From: Tamlana sp. I1
GTDB lineage: Bacteria; Bacteroidota; Bacteroidia; Flavobacteriales; Flavobacteriaceae
Direction of reading: 5' to 3'
Length of the DNA: 64,000 nt
Assembly: GCF_015355625.1 (NCBI RefSeq)
Contig: NZ_JACLAF010000010.1
Coordinates: 124,001 to 188,000 of the forward strand
Shown here: in pieces, positions 32,631-41,207 of the stretch
How the letters are laid out: each line of letters starts with the position of its first letter
Position numbering within the stretch: the first letter of the stretch is position 1
The notes under the pieces: model-generated
The model's database searches: none
Told to the model about the DNA's origin: nothing
The model's input: the letters and a program-made list of their open reading frames with translations, nothing else
Position numbers and translations under genes: made by a program

Positions 32631-33578
32631 TTATTTTAAATAGGCTAAAACATTAGCCTCAATACGCTCTTGAATATTACTTACATCGGCTTTTACAAAA
32701 GTTTCGCCTGTTATGTTTTCGTAAAGTTCGATATAGCGCTCGCTAACCGATTGAATGTATTCATCGCTCATAAATGGAACTTTTTGTCCTTCTAAACCTT
32801 GAAAACCGTTTGAAATTAACCATTGGCGTACAAACTCTTTACTTAATTGTTTTTGCGCTTCGCCTTTATCTTGACGTTCTTGATACCCTTCAGCATAAAA
32901 ATAACGTGATGAATCTGGCGTATGAATTTCATCAATTAACACTATTTGTCCGTCTTTAGTTTTTCCAAATTCATATTTAGTATCTACTAAAATTAAACCT
33001 CTTGATGCGGCAATTTCAGAACCACGTTGAAATAATTTACGGGTATAATCTTCTAATACAATATAATCTGCTTCTGAAACGATTCCCTTTTTCAAAATAT
33101 CTTCACGAGAAATATCTTCATCATGATCGCCCATTTCTGCTTTGGTTGCAGGCGTAATAATAGGTTCTGGAAAAGCATCGTTTTCTTTTAGCCCTTCTGG
33201 CATTGGCACTCCGCAAAGCATGCGTTTTCCGGCTTTGTACTCGCGCGCTGCATGCCCCGACATATAACCCCGAATTACCATTTCTACTTTAAAAGGTTCG
33301 CATAAATGACCAACCGCCACATTTGGGTCTGGTGTTGCAGTTAACCAGTTAGGAACTAAATCCTCTGTAGCCGCCATCATTTTGGTTGCTATTTGATTTA
33401 GAATTTGCCCTTTGTAAGGAATCCCTTTTGGCATTACAACATCGAAAGCTGAAAGTCTATCGGTTGCTACCATAACCAATTCTTCATCGTTAATATTATA
33501 CACGGCTCTTACTTTCCCTTTGTAAAGACTCTTTTGTCCTGGAAAATTGAAATTGGTATCAATTATTGTGTTACTCAT
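32631..33578 (-). CDS. purC: Phosphoribosylaminoimidazole-succinocarboxamide (SAICAR) synthase
   Basis: This 315-residue enzyme joins CAIR and aspartate with ATP in purine synthesis. It has the long PurC form: [13 protein letters not shown] opening (ATP-binding), [14 protein letters not shown], the conserved [12 protein letters not shown], and the catalytic [14 protein letters not shown] followed by [13 protein letters not shown]. In many flavobacteria I recall phoH next to purC; here 6.4 kb of accessory genes separate them. The 490-bp spacer upstream of the start shows no clear promoter. Confidence 0.96.
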   Translation of the reverse strand: MSNTIIDTNFNFPGQKSLYKGKVRAVYNINDEELVMVATDRLSAFDVVMPKGIPYKGQILNQIATKMMAATEDLVPNWLTATPDPNVAVGHLCEPFKVEMVIRGYMSGHAAREYKAGKRMLCGVPMPEGLKENDAFPEPIITPATKAEMGDHDEDISREDILKKGIVSEADYIVLEDYTRKLFQRGSEIAASRGLILVDTKYEFGKTKDGQIVLIDEIHTPDSSRYFYAEGYQERQDKGEAQKQLSKEFVRQWLISNGFQGLEGQKVPFMSDEYIQSVSERYIELYENITGETFVKADVSNIQERIEANVLAYLK

Positions 33579-34070
33579 TTTAAATAGATTTATAGTCTTG
33601 TGCTAGATGCTCGTTAATGCGTTAAGCCGTTCCTAGCGTTACCTTGTTTCTTCAATATATTTCACTCAATACTCTTTTTAAACGCTTCATTTCTTAACGA
33701 AAGTACAGCTAAAAAGTCCAATGAAAATATTGCGCAAAATAAAGTAAAATATATTAATTCTATCATTTGAATTTAGACTATTACATCTTGATTAACGTAT
33801 GAAACCAACAAAAGCCTTAAAAAACGTAGATTTTATTCAATAATTTTTGGTGTAAGCCGTTTTGAAGCACAAATTTTTCAACTAGTTTATAACTATGAGA
33901 CGAGGAAAAGCATTGTTTTACACAGCTCCTGAAAAATTTCCTTTTGAGGTGCTGATTATTATCCTGAATCCATATTTAATAACGAGTTTCACAAAAATTA
34001 AAACTAACTTTATACATTATGTAACTTTTATAAGTTTACTTAAACCTATTTAATTAAAACTTTGAAAAAA
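33579..34070. other. Intergenic region between purC and the VOC gene, nothing recognisable
   Basis: About 490 bp of AT-rich DNA. One 52-codon frame (33895-34053) lacks any family resemblance and I do not call it a gene. No terminator or promoter is convincing. Confidence 0.5.
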
Positions 34071-34457
34071 ATGCTTACTTTTTCATTAAATCATATTGCG
34101 CTTTCTGTTAAAAATGTTGATAAATCTGTTGATTTTTATAAAAAAGTACTTCAGCTTAAAGAGATTGAAAACACAGCTTCAAAATCAAAAACAAGATGGT
34201 TATTACTGAGTGAAGGCAAACAAATACATTTAATTCCCCGCTCAGATGCTGAAATAAAAGTCAATAAAGCTGTTCATTTTGCATTAGCTACTCCCGACAT
34301 CAATGCTTTTATCAAACATTTAGAAACTTTAAACATCGAATATTCCGATTGGCTCGATACACCAAAGAAAGATTATATTAGAAAAGACGGCATAAAACAA
34401 GTCTATTTTCAAGATATAAATGGCTATTGAATTGAAGTGAACGACGCTATTGAATAA
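34071..34457 (+). pseudogene. VOC (glyoxalase-fold) protein with an in-frame TGA in place of a conserved Trp
   Basis: From the ATG at 34071 the frame encodes a vicinal-oxygen-chelate protein: LNHIALSV (first metal His), KAVHFALATPD (second metal His) and QVYFQDINGY. At 34428-34430 the codon is TGA where relatives have TGG (Trp) in the DxxGYWIEV motif. The same frame continues IEVNDAIE to a TAA at 34455-34457, so a single base change truncates the protein by nine residues, including the Glu that serves as the third metal ligand. The upstream TTG at 34062 is an alternative start. TGA serves as a normal stop elsewhere (gldF), so recoding is unlikely. A sequencing error remains possible. Confidence 0.8.
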
Positions 34458-34547
34458 GAATTAATTTTGTTTCTGATAAAACCACTCACTAACAATTTAA
34501 GCCAATAAATCTATAGTATTCAATTCTTTAACCCGTAAAAAGTTGTT

Positions 34548-34916
34548 TTATTTTGAAAGCTGATAATTATTTACCAAAACTGAAGCTGAAATATGTAAAA
34601 CGCGCTCCAATTCTCTAATCATCTCAACAGTCAGTTTTTTCTTTTTATTCAAAATTTCTGAAACTCTACTTTTTCCTCCAATGATGCCAACTAAGTCTTT
34701 TTGTTTTAGATTCATTTCTTCCATTCTAATTTTTATGGCTTCAATAGGGTCTGGAGCTTCAATAGGATAATATTGATTTTCATAATTATCAATAAGCATT
34801 GATAATATTTCAGCTTCATCTCCCTCTTTTGTATCAGGAGCAGCATCAAATATAACTTCAAGTCTTTCTAGAGCTTTATCGTAATCTTGCTCCGTTTTTA
34901 TAGGTTTTATTTTCAT
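34548..34916 (-). CDS. higA: HigA-type antitoxin with XRE helix-turn-helix
   Basis: This 122-residue protein has an acidic N-terminal region (TEQDYDKALERLEVIFDA) that covers the toxin in relatives and a C-terminal HTH at residues about 65-110 (MRMEEMNLKQKDLVGIIG as DNA-binding start, then SRVSEILNKKKKLTVEMI). This matches the HigA family in which the N-terminal COG5499-like part precedes the HTH. It is the second gene of the operon, 12 nt after higB, the usual order for HigBA. Confidence 0.87.
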   Translation of the reverse strand: MKIKPIKTEQDYDKALERLEVIFDAAPDTKEGDEAEILSMLIDNYENQYYPIEAPDPIEAIKIRMEEMNLKQKDLVGIIGGKSRVSEILNKKKKLTVEMIRELERVLHISASVLVNNYQLSK

Positions 34917-34928
34917 GATCTTAATTTA

Positions 34929-35225
34929 TTAAATGGTGTCGGCATCTATTTTATCGTATTCGGAATGCGTACCAACAAATCTTATAAATGCCCATTGCCT
35001 GTCAAAATTAAATTTCACAATCAATCTATAAGAATTTCCTTTTATGTTGAAAACGATTCGACTATCTTTTAATATACTGGCATTTATGTAGGTTTGCTTA
35101 ACATCATTAGGAGATGTCCAATTTGAGTTTTTAGCTGTTTCATACCAGGTTTTCAAATATTGTTCAGAGTCAGCATGCTTTTCCCAAAACACTCTTAATG
35201 TTCTCTTTGCAATTATTCTTTTCAT
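34929..35225 (-). CDS. higB: HigB-type toxin (mRNA interferase)
   Basis: This 98-residue protein starts MKRIIAKRTLRVFWEKHADS and has the HigB pattern: LKTWYETAKNSNWTSPNDVK, then NASILKDSRIVFNIKGNSYR and LIVKFNFDRQWAFIRFVGTH. HigB toxins cut mRNA at the ribosome. Residues such as RIVFNIKGNSYRLIVK form the central sheet with a catalytic Arg/Lys. It is read first in the operon from a -7 promoter box 17 bp upstream, with a long inverted repeat just before it. Confidence 0.9.
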   Translation of the reverse strand: MKRIIAKRTLRVFWEKHADSEQYLKTWYETAKNSNWTSPNDVKQTYINASILKDSRIVFNIKGNSYRLIVKFNFDRQWAFIRFVGTHSEYDKIDADTI

Positions 35226-35241
35226 AAATAAAATTCTAATG

Positions 35242-35279
35242 CAAATGTAAAAAAAGTTCTCGAATAAAGAACTTTTTTT
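35242..35279 (-). promoter_or_regulatory. higBA promoter with adjoining inverted repeat (operator or terminator)
   Basis: On the minus strand TACATTTG (35242-35249) is a full -7 match. Directly upstream is a 12-bp perfect inverted repeat, AAAAAAAGTTCT/AGAACTTTTTTT with a 7-nt loop (35249-35279). It could be the HigA operator, or the terminator of the S41 gene upstream, since a T-run follows the stem in that direction. Confidence 0.5.
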
Positions 35280-35413
35280 GTTGTTTAAGTAACGCGTAAC
35301 GATGTTATATAATCCAATTAAACTTTGTTTCTGATAAAACCACTTACACTAACTCAATCTAATGTATTTGGGTATTGATGCTTTAATACTACGCAGTTAA
35401 CAAATTAATCTAT

Positions 35414-37417
35414 TTATTCTTTATCCGAAGTCAAAAATTCAATAGCGGTTTGAAGCACTACGTCTTCACATTGTTGTTTTTTTAATTCATTTTCTAAGGT
35501 GATTGGTACGCGAATATCTGGTGTCACACCTTTTCCTTCTAAATTAACTTCTTTGGTATTTGCAAAATAGGTTTGACCACCTGTGTAAGTAAACACCTGT
35601 TTTTTAGGTAATGTTACCACCGCTAAAATACCACCGGCGCCTTCTGTACCATGTTCTGCTATAACGGTGGCTCTGTTTTGAGATTGTAAATATTGTGAAA
35701 AGTATTCGGCAGCACTAGCCGATTTATCATCAACCAAAACAACAATTTTACCAGAATAATAAAGATTAGACTTAGGTGAATAGATTTTCATATTATTACT
35801 CCCTGCCTTTATAAATTCGTGCTGTTTCGGATCGTAATTATACAAATCTAACCAATTAAGCGGTGCAGGATTTTGCTCTGAAAAAAAATAAGAAGTCATC
35901 GTATACATCAAAATAAGAAGACCTCCTGAATTACCTCTTAAATCTATAATTATGCCTTTTCTATCATTTACTTTTGATAAAAAACCCTCGTAGGTCGCCA
36001 AAGTTACAGGTATTTCCTCAAAATTTTTCCATCGGATGTAGCCAATATTGCCCTCGTTGAAAAACTTATAACTAATTTGTAAGTCAGACTCATTACTGTC
36101 GCAAGATTTTTCAGAATAAGTGAAACTGTCAGCATCCTGAGTAACTAATTGCACCTTTTGAGGTTTCGTTTGATTAGGATTCTTATACGCTACGGCAACA
36201 TTGGTGCCTATCGGGAAATTGAAAAAGAAGTTTATACGTTCTAAAGCAATAGATTCATCCGTGCCTTTACTGGTGTTTATGGGGATATCCTCCATATGCT
36301 CTGCTGGTGTCTTTCCATTAACACTTACGATTTCGGTACCTACTACCCAACCCGCTTTTTTAGCAGGTGAGTTTTCTGCTATCGTTGTAACTACAAAACG
36401 ACCATCTGAAAGTTCGACTACAGACACACCAAGCGAACCGCCCCAAAGTTCCCCCAGTTTTTTATAGTACTTACTCACTAAGGCCATATCATAGCTGGAT
36501 GTTTGTACATGGGCATCTTTAAGTGAAATAGATAGGTCTTTTATAGCAATAAAATAATCTCCGGTATCCTTTCTTTTTTCCGCGTCTTTAATCTCATCCT
36601 GATACTTGGCTCTAATTTTTTCCCAATCCAGGTTTCTCTTTTTTGTATAAGCATAGCGTTCTTTTAGGAGATCGATAAGTGCATTATAAGCTTCAACTAA
36701 GCCCATTTCAGAAAAATCTGGGGCATCGTTTTTGGCAGTTGGTTCCAACAAATCCATAACACCATTAGAGTCACGACTAAATTGAATAGAACCATCACCT
36801 TTTATAGTCGCCAGAGTATAGCCTGTTTCCAGATTGGTTACTTGATCATCATCGGTAAACATTTTTTTATCCTTACCCCAATTTTTAGGGAATACTTGCT
36901 TATTGTCTGAAGCATAAATTAAAAGGGTACCCTCTGAAATTTGTTCCGTTTCAGAATTTAATGTTACCGATTGATACCCGTTTTGTTCTAATTGATCTAA
37001 ATAGGAATCACCATACATATTCAGTCCTATTTGCGTATAAAAAACTTGCACCCCTTGTTTGGAGCTGTTTTTCTTATCAAAATTGACGAACCTCCCATTT
37101 GGTTGGATGGGTAAATCTATTTCGAAAGTTGTAGGTGACGGATAAATAGGACTTGTAGAGCGTCCTAAAATCTGACTTTTCATAGGAACAAATAAACTAT
37201 CGGCATCGCCTTTTATAGCATAGGAAAAATCCATTAAGGCAAAGGTTGGGCTATGGTAGTATTTAGGAATCAAATAACTTTTGTAATCTAGTTTTCCTGA
37301 TATTTTCTTTACACCATTTTCTGTTTGCGCTTCTACTCCACCTCCTAAAAACAAAAGTACTAGTGGCAAAATTGCTAGTTTCAAAATTTTAAAATCTAGA
37401 TGTTGTTTTGGTTTCAT
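35414..37417 (-). CDS. S41-family (C-terminal processing) peptidase with PDZ domain, secreted
   Basis: This 667-residue protein has an N-terminal signal (LAILPLVLLFLGGGVEAQ), a long N-terminal region (residues 30-230) without a clear family, a helical segment (about 235-310), a PDZ-like domain (about 330-410, ENSPAKKAGWVVGTEIVSVN) and an S41 protease core (about 455-640). GNSGGLL shapes the oxyanion site and DDKSASAAEYF near residue 565 holds the catalytic Ser. Members of this group act in the periplasm or at the surface. It is monocistronic within the accessory block between purC and phoH. Confidence 0.9.
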   Translation of the reverse strand: MKPKQHLDFKILKLAILPLVLLFLGGGVEAQTENGVKKISGKLDYKSYLIPKYYHSPTFALMDFSYAIKGDADSLFVPMKSQILGRSTSPIYPSPTTFEIDLPIQPNGRFVNFDKKNSSKQGVQVFYTQIGLNMYGDSYLDQLEQNGYQSVTLNSETEQISEGTLLIYASDNKQVFPKNWGKDKKMFTDDDQVTNLETGYTLATIKGDGSIQFSRDSNGVMDLLEPTAKNDAPDFSEMGLVEAYNALIDLLKERYAYTKKRNLDWEKIRAKYQDEIKDAEKRKDTGDYFIAIKDLSISLKDAHVQTSSYDMALVSKYYKKLGELWGGSLGVSVVELSDGRFVVTTIAENSPAKKAGWVVGTEIVSVNGKTPAEHMEDIPINTSKGTDESIALERINFFFNFPIGTNVAVAYKNPNQTKPQKVQLVTQDADSFTYSEKSCDSNESDLQISYKFFNEGNIGYIRWKNFEEIPVTLATYEGFLSKVNDRKGIIIDLRGNSGGLLILMYTMTSYFFSEQNPAPLNWLDLYNYDPKQHEFIKAGSNNMKIYSPKSNLYYSGKIVVLVDDKSASAAEYFSQYLQSQNRATVIAEHGTEGAGGILAVVTLPKKQVFTYTGGQTYFANTKEVNLEGKGVTPDIRVPITLENELKKQQCEDVVLQTAIEFLTSDKE

Positions 37418-37643
37418 GTGATTGGTGTTGTTTGTTTGAATTTAGAATTTAGGTTTGGACTTAAATTAGTTCGCGAAAATAAAAGTACTTATTTTCCGAT
37501 AAGCACTTAGCTAAATCTTTATATTTTGTTTTTTCTTTTATGTACTAAAGCCTGATCAAAAAATTTGTTGAACTTAATAAACATTCCTAACCCTAGAATT
37601 AGGACCAAAAACCGTATTAATTATAGCCATTATTGCAATAGAT

Positions 37644-38717
37644 TCATTCTATAGTTAATTCAAATTCCTTCTCTATATGATTCTTAGGATAGAACAAGAT
37701 GAAATTAAGCATTACATCAGATGATGAAAATGCTCTGTACTTATTTCCCCATACTTTGGCTGCTTTTTCTTTTGGTTGTTTTGAGTTTAAAATCTCTATA
37801 AATATAGGTCGAACAATCTTTTTATAATCATAAAAAGACAAATTTGGGTCAGCTTTAAATATATCATAATTAACTTTAGAAACCGCCATACCCCCCTCTG
37901 GAATTGAAGTAGCATCAGAAGGAATACTTTTATCATCATTTTTTAGTTTTTCAAAATTGAAATATGGTATTTGTGATATTCTATTTCCATAATCATCAAT
38001 ATTAACAAAAGAAAAATTAATTTCTTCCGTATTCTGTTTGAAATCTAAAATGACTTTGTTTTCATAAAAATCTATAACTTTAAAATCTAGGCTTCCTATT
38101 TTTAAAGATTGACCTTTATTTAACTTATTAATTTTAACATAATGGTAATCCAGGATAAAACTACTTTTAAATTTAATTTTTCCTTTTAAATTTTCCTTAT
38201 TCTCTTTGGAACTTATTTTGAAAGATTTAGTAATAGTCTTCCAATCATTAGAATATGATTTACCATCTTTAAAACCAGATGAAAATTTTGAACCAAAGGT
38301 TACACTACCATCCTTTTTTATTTGAATATTTTTAAGATTTTGATCTTTAATTTGATTATTGAGAATTAATAGTTTAAAAATATTTGATAGTCCTCCTTTT
38401 ATATAAGAAGGAAAATAAGAATCAAATTCTATAACAAGGTCAGAAAAAGGATCGTCTATAATTTTAATTTTTGAGTTTATAGCTAATGTATCTAATGCAC
38501 TCTCCAATTGTTTATTAGTATATTTTTTCTCTACCCAAGGAAGCTTATAGTTTTCATCTAATTCTGAATAATACTTTTGGTTTTTAAAAAGCCCAGAATT
38601 CATCCCGTACATTATTTTTTCATAGATTTCAATTTCATCTACTTTTGTGGAATCAATTTCTTGCCCTAAGACTGTTAATGAAAAAAGACTGAATATTATA
38701 ATACCTGTTTTTTTCAT
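37644..38717 (-). CDS. Secreted protein of unknown function
   Basis: This 357-residue protein has a signal peptide (MKKTGIIIFSLFSLTVLGQ) and an otherwise unrecognised mature part rich in Lys, Asn, Ile and Ser, with several predicted beta strands (KIKFKSSFILDYHYVKIN, LKIGSLDFKVIDFYENKVIL). Its composition is more AT-driven than the core genes around it. It starts 14 nt after the end of the attC-like palindrome and follows the GIY-YIG gene on the same strand, so both may be passenger genes. No conserved domain could be assigned by eye. Confidence 0.7.
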   Translation of the reverse strand: MKKTGIIIFSLFSLTVLGQEIDSTKVDEIEIYEKIMYGMNSGLFKNQKYYSELDENYKLPWVEKKYTNKQLESALDTLAINSKIKIIDDPFSDLVIEFDSYFPSYIKGGLSNIFKLLILNNQIKDQNLKNIQIKKDGSVTFGSKFSSGFKDGKSYSNDWKTITKSFKISSKENKENLKGKIKFKSSFILDYHYVKINKLNKGQSLKIGSLDFKVIDFYENKVILDFKQNTEEINFSFVNIDDYGNRISQIPYFNFEKLKNDDKSIPSDATSIPEGGMAVSKVNYDIFKADPNLSFYDYKKIVRPIFIEILNSKQPKEKAAKVWGNKYRAFSSSDVMLNFILFYPKNHIEKEFELTIE

Positions 38718-38730
38718 TTTTTAATTTTTG

Positions 38731-38864
38731 GTAACGGCTACATGTATAATTTAGTTGCGTATTTCGGGACTAATTTAACAAACAAAACTGAGAGCGAGAA
38801 AATTCCGAAGGAATTTGCCAAGTAATGACTGACCAAAGCAATTAATTATACATATTGTTGTGTG
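38731..38864. repeat. Palindromic cassette-boundary element, attC-like
   Basis: Outer arms ATGTATAATT (38742-38751) and AATTATACAT (38844-38853) pair, extended by GTTGC and GCAA. Inside, AAATTCC-GAA-GGAATTT (38800-38816) forms a compact hairpin. The element ends in TTGTTGTGTG (38855-38864), which recurs inverted as CACACAACAA at 39724-39733 on the other side of the GIY-YIG gene. From memory, sequences like this accompany single-gene cassettes in Bacteroidota; no integrase is present here. Confidence 0.55.
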
Positions 38865-38880
38865 AAGTACTTTTTCGTAC

Positions 38881-39696
38881 TTAATTGGCATTATACCCAA
38901 ATTTTCTACTTAATAAGGTTTCTTTCCACCAACTTTCTCGTTCAATTATTACTTCGTTTTCGGTGGTAGATTTGAATATATCTAAAATTGAAAATCGGAA
39001 GAATTGTTTAATATGGTTAAACTCTAAATTTTTGAGTTCTTTATTTCCTCCATTTCCAATTTTAACATAGGATTTCCAACGATTTAAAATCATTTCATCT
39101 CCGTAAGCTGAACCAACATACATTTTTCCGTTAGAAATATCTGTTATTAAGTAAACTCCTTTTTGGTTTCGTAATGCTGTTTTCCAAGTATCTTTTGTAA
39201 TTACTCGTGAAAGTTCGTTCCATGATATATTTACTTTATCATAACCTGGAAAAATATCATTATCAAAAATATCTGGTAAAATTTGAGCAATTTCGCAGTC
39301 GTTAATTACTGAAGTTGCTTTTCTAACCATATTTTGAGATTTGTTCTTAAATCTTACTATTATTCGACCAAAATATTTCTCATATTCTTTCAATGTTTCG
39401 TATTCGTATCCAATTCCGTTCTGAACATTCAAATCTTTTGTTATTCTCCCAATATGAAATAAAAGCCAAAGGTTTTCATTGTTTTTAATGCGAATAAAGC
39501 CGACAGTGACCTGTCCTGTTTTATAAGATTTCATTTTGTTGTAATTCCAATAATGTCCGCCAAGAATAGTGTCCATTTCATTATTCTTAAACATTTCAAT
39601 TGGATTCCAATTCCCTCCAAACATTAAATTAAATCTGATTTTGGTATTGTTTAGATTTTCTAATTTTAAAATGTCGTTTAATTTAATAGAGTTCAT
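38881..39696 (-). CDS. GIY-YIG nuclease-domain protein
   Basis: This 271-residue protein ends in a GIY-YIG nuclease domain: GVYLI (180-184), YVGSA (193-197), Arg206 in NRWKSY and the metal-binding Glu near 252-254 (IIERESWW). The first 170 residues, with GGHYWNYNKMKSYKTGQV and VGFIRIKNNENLWLLFHIGR, are an N-terminal domain that I do not recognise. GIY-YIG stand-alone proteins of this layout occur as accessory genes and may cut DNA or RNA. The gene is bounded by the inverted sequences TTGTTGTGTG and CACACAACAA, which suggests that it was acquired as a cassette. Confidence 0.85.
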   Translation of the reverse strand: MNSIKLNDILKLENLNNTKIRFNLMFGGNWNPIEMFKNNEMDTILGGHYWNYNKMKSYKTGQVTVGFIRIKNNENLWLLFHIGRITKDLNVQNGIGYEYETLKEYEKYFGRIIVRFKNKSQNMVRKATSVINDCEIAQILPDIFDNDIFPGYDKVNISWNELSRVITKDTWKTALRNQKGVYLITDISNGKMYVGSAYGDEMILNRWKSYVKIGNGGNKELKNLEFNHIKQFFRFSILDIFKSTTENEVIIERESWWKETLLSRKFGYNAN

Positions 39697-39723
39697 TCAG
39701 ATTTCGAGGTTTTTCGGGTATTA

Positions 39724-39733
39724 CACACAACAA
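39724..39733. repeat. 10-bp inverted boundary repeat of the GIY-YIG cassette
   Basis: CACACAACAA is the exact reverse complement of TTGTTGTGTG at 38855-38864. The two bracket the GIY-YIG gene with about 860 bp between them. Confidence 0.5.
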
Positions 39734-39817
39734 GAGCATATCAACCATATACTCCTATAATTTTTTTAATTCAACCCAAAAATTAAAATCAATAACAATT
39801 TTAGGGCTAATCTTAAA

Positions 39818-39854
39818 AAAAGATGATGGTATGTTTTACACAACCGTCATCTTT
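39818..39854 (-). terminator. Terminator of the phoH transcript
   Basis: Read on the minus strand, AAAGATGACGGTT pairs with the copy ending in CATCATCTTT, with one mismatch, and a T7 run follows. It lies 180 nt past the phoH stop, before the accessory block, so purC cannot be reached from the phoH promoter. Confidence 0.65.
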
Positions 39855-40033
39855 CATATTTCATATTTTTAATATTTTAATGTTATCAACCAAGCATCAT
39901 GGTTTTTCAGGTCTTTAACTTTGTGCTCCTGCCCCCTAGCCCTGATTGTAGTGGCATCCTTTTTTGCCTCTTAAAGGGCGAAAAAGATATAACGGAAAGC
40001 AGGTTTCTGCTCCTGAAAAAAATTATGCCATTT

Positions 40034-40987
40034 TTAGTCTGCGTTTTCTATGCTTTTATAAGCTTCAATCACTTTTTTAACGAGTTTATGACGAATAACA
40101 TCTTTATCGTCTAGGAAAATCATGCCTACACCTTCCACATTTTTTAAGATGAGTAAAGCTTCTTTAAGTCCGGAAATGGTACGGCGCGGCAAATCGATTT
40201 GACCAGGATCGCCCGTTAATAGAAACTTGGCGTTTTTTCCCATACGGGTTAAAAACATTTTCATTTGGGCGTGGGTGGTGTTTTGTCCTTCATCTAAAAT
40301 CACGAAGGCATTATCTAAGGTTCGACCGCGCATAAAGGCCAGAGGCGCGATTTGAATAGTACCATTTTCGATATAATGCGCGAGTTTTTCGGGAGCAATC
40401 ATATCCCTTAACGCATCGTATAAAGGTTGCATGTAAGGGTCTAATTTTTCTTTTAAATCGCCCGGAAGGAATCCTAAATTCTCTCCTGCTTCTACCGCTG
40501 GACGGGTTAAAATGATACGCTTAACTTCCTTGTTTTTTAAGGCTTGAACCGCCAAGGCTACGCCCGTATAGGTTTTTCCGGTTCCTGCTGGTCCGATGGC
40601 AAAAACCATATCGTTTTTACGCATAAGCTCGACCATTTTACGTTGGTTTGCTGTTTGCGCTTTTATAAGCCTGCCGCTTACGCCGTGCACTATTACTTCG
40701 CCGCTTTTTTCGGAGGTGGAATAATCGTCGCTACTCTGGCTGGTTAACACACGCTCGATAACATTTTCGTCTAGCTTGTTATATTTTGCGAAATGTTTTA
40801 AAAGCATGGTAATACGCCTATCAAATTCTTCTAGCAATTCTTCATCGCCAAAGGCTTTAATTTTTGTGCCACGCGCTACAATTTTTAGTTTTGGGAAATA
40901 TTTTTTTAAAAGTTCAATATTGGTGTTTTGTGCTCCAAAAAACTCTTTTGGAGAAATCTCTTCAAGTTCGATGATTATTTCGTTCAA
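40034..40987 (-). CDS. phoH: PhoH-family ATPase
   Basis: This 317-residue protein is a cytoplasmic P-loop ATPase of the PhoH family. It has Walker A GPAGTGKT (residues 132-139), LTRPAVEAGENLGFLPGD, Walker B AFVILDEGQNTT (about 228-239) and an ending with GLKEALLILKNVEG. PhoH-like proteins are thought to act as RNA-linked helicases/ATPases, sometimes with YbeY. The start is a TTG (minus-strand, 40985-40987); the encoded NEIIIELEEISPKEFFGAQ is the standard flavobacterial N-terminus and I see no upstream ATG. It diverges from the SAM hydrolase gene. Confidence 0.93.
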   Translation of the reverse strand: MNEIIIELEEISPKEFFGAQNTNIELLKKYFPKLKIVARGTKIKAFGDEELLEEFDRRITMLLKHFAKYNKLDENVIERVLTSQSSDDYSTSEKSGEVIVHGVSGRLIKAQTANQRKMVELMRKNDMVFAIGPAGTGKTYTGVALAVQALKNKEVKRIILTRPAVEAGENLGFLPGDLKEKLDPYMQPLYDALRDMIAPEKLAHYIENGTIQIAPLAFMRGRTLDNAFVILDEGQNTTHAQMKMFLTRMGKNAKFLLTGDPGQIDLPRRTISGLKEALLILKNVEGVGMIFLDDKDVIRHKLVKKVIEAYKSIENAD

Positions 40988-41207
40988 AGGCGTAAATTTA
41001 ATTTTGTTCCAATTAAATACTATCAGACCAAATGATTAGTTTTATAAATTCTTATTTCAAGGAATAAGTTGGTGTAAGCTACATTTTTAATTTAAAATAT
41101 AAAAACGAAAACGAAAATTTATGTAGGTTTGTATCACATATTTGTGAAACTCGAAATTAAGGGCATTTGAGTGACAAAACACTAAAAAAACACCAACAAT
41201 TTTGCCA

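Noticed and set aside
33895-34053. 52-codon plus-strand frame upstream of the VOC gene
   Set aside because: No family resemblance, AT-driven composition and no promoter; likely chance.
34428-34430. TGA read as Trp or selenocysteine
   Set aside because: TGA ends other genes here (gldF), and no selenocysteine element is seen; a nonsense change is simpler.
38731-39733. A true integron
   Set aside because: There is no integrase in the window and only one candidate element; I call it cassette-like only.
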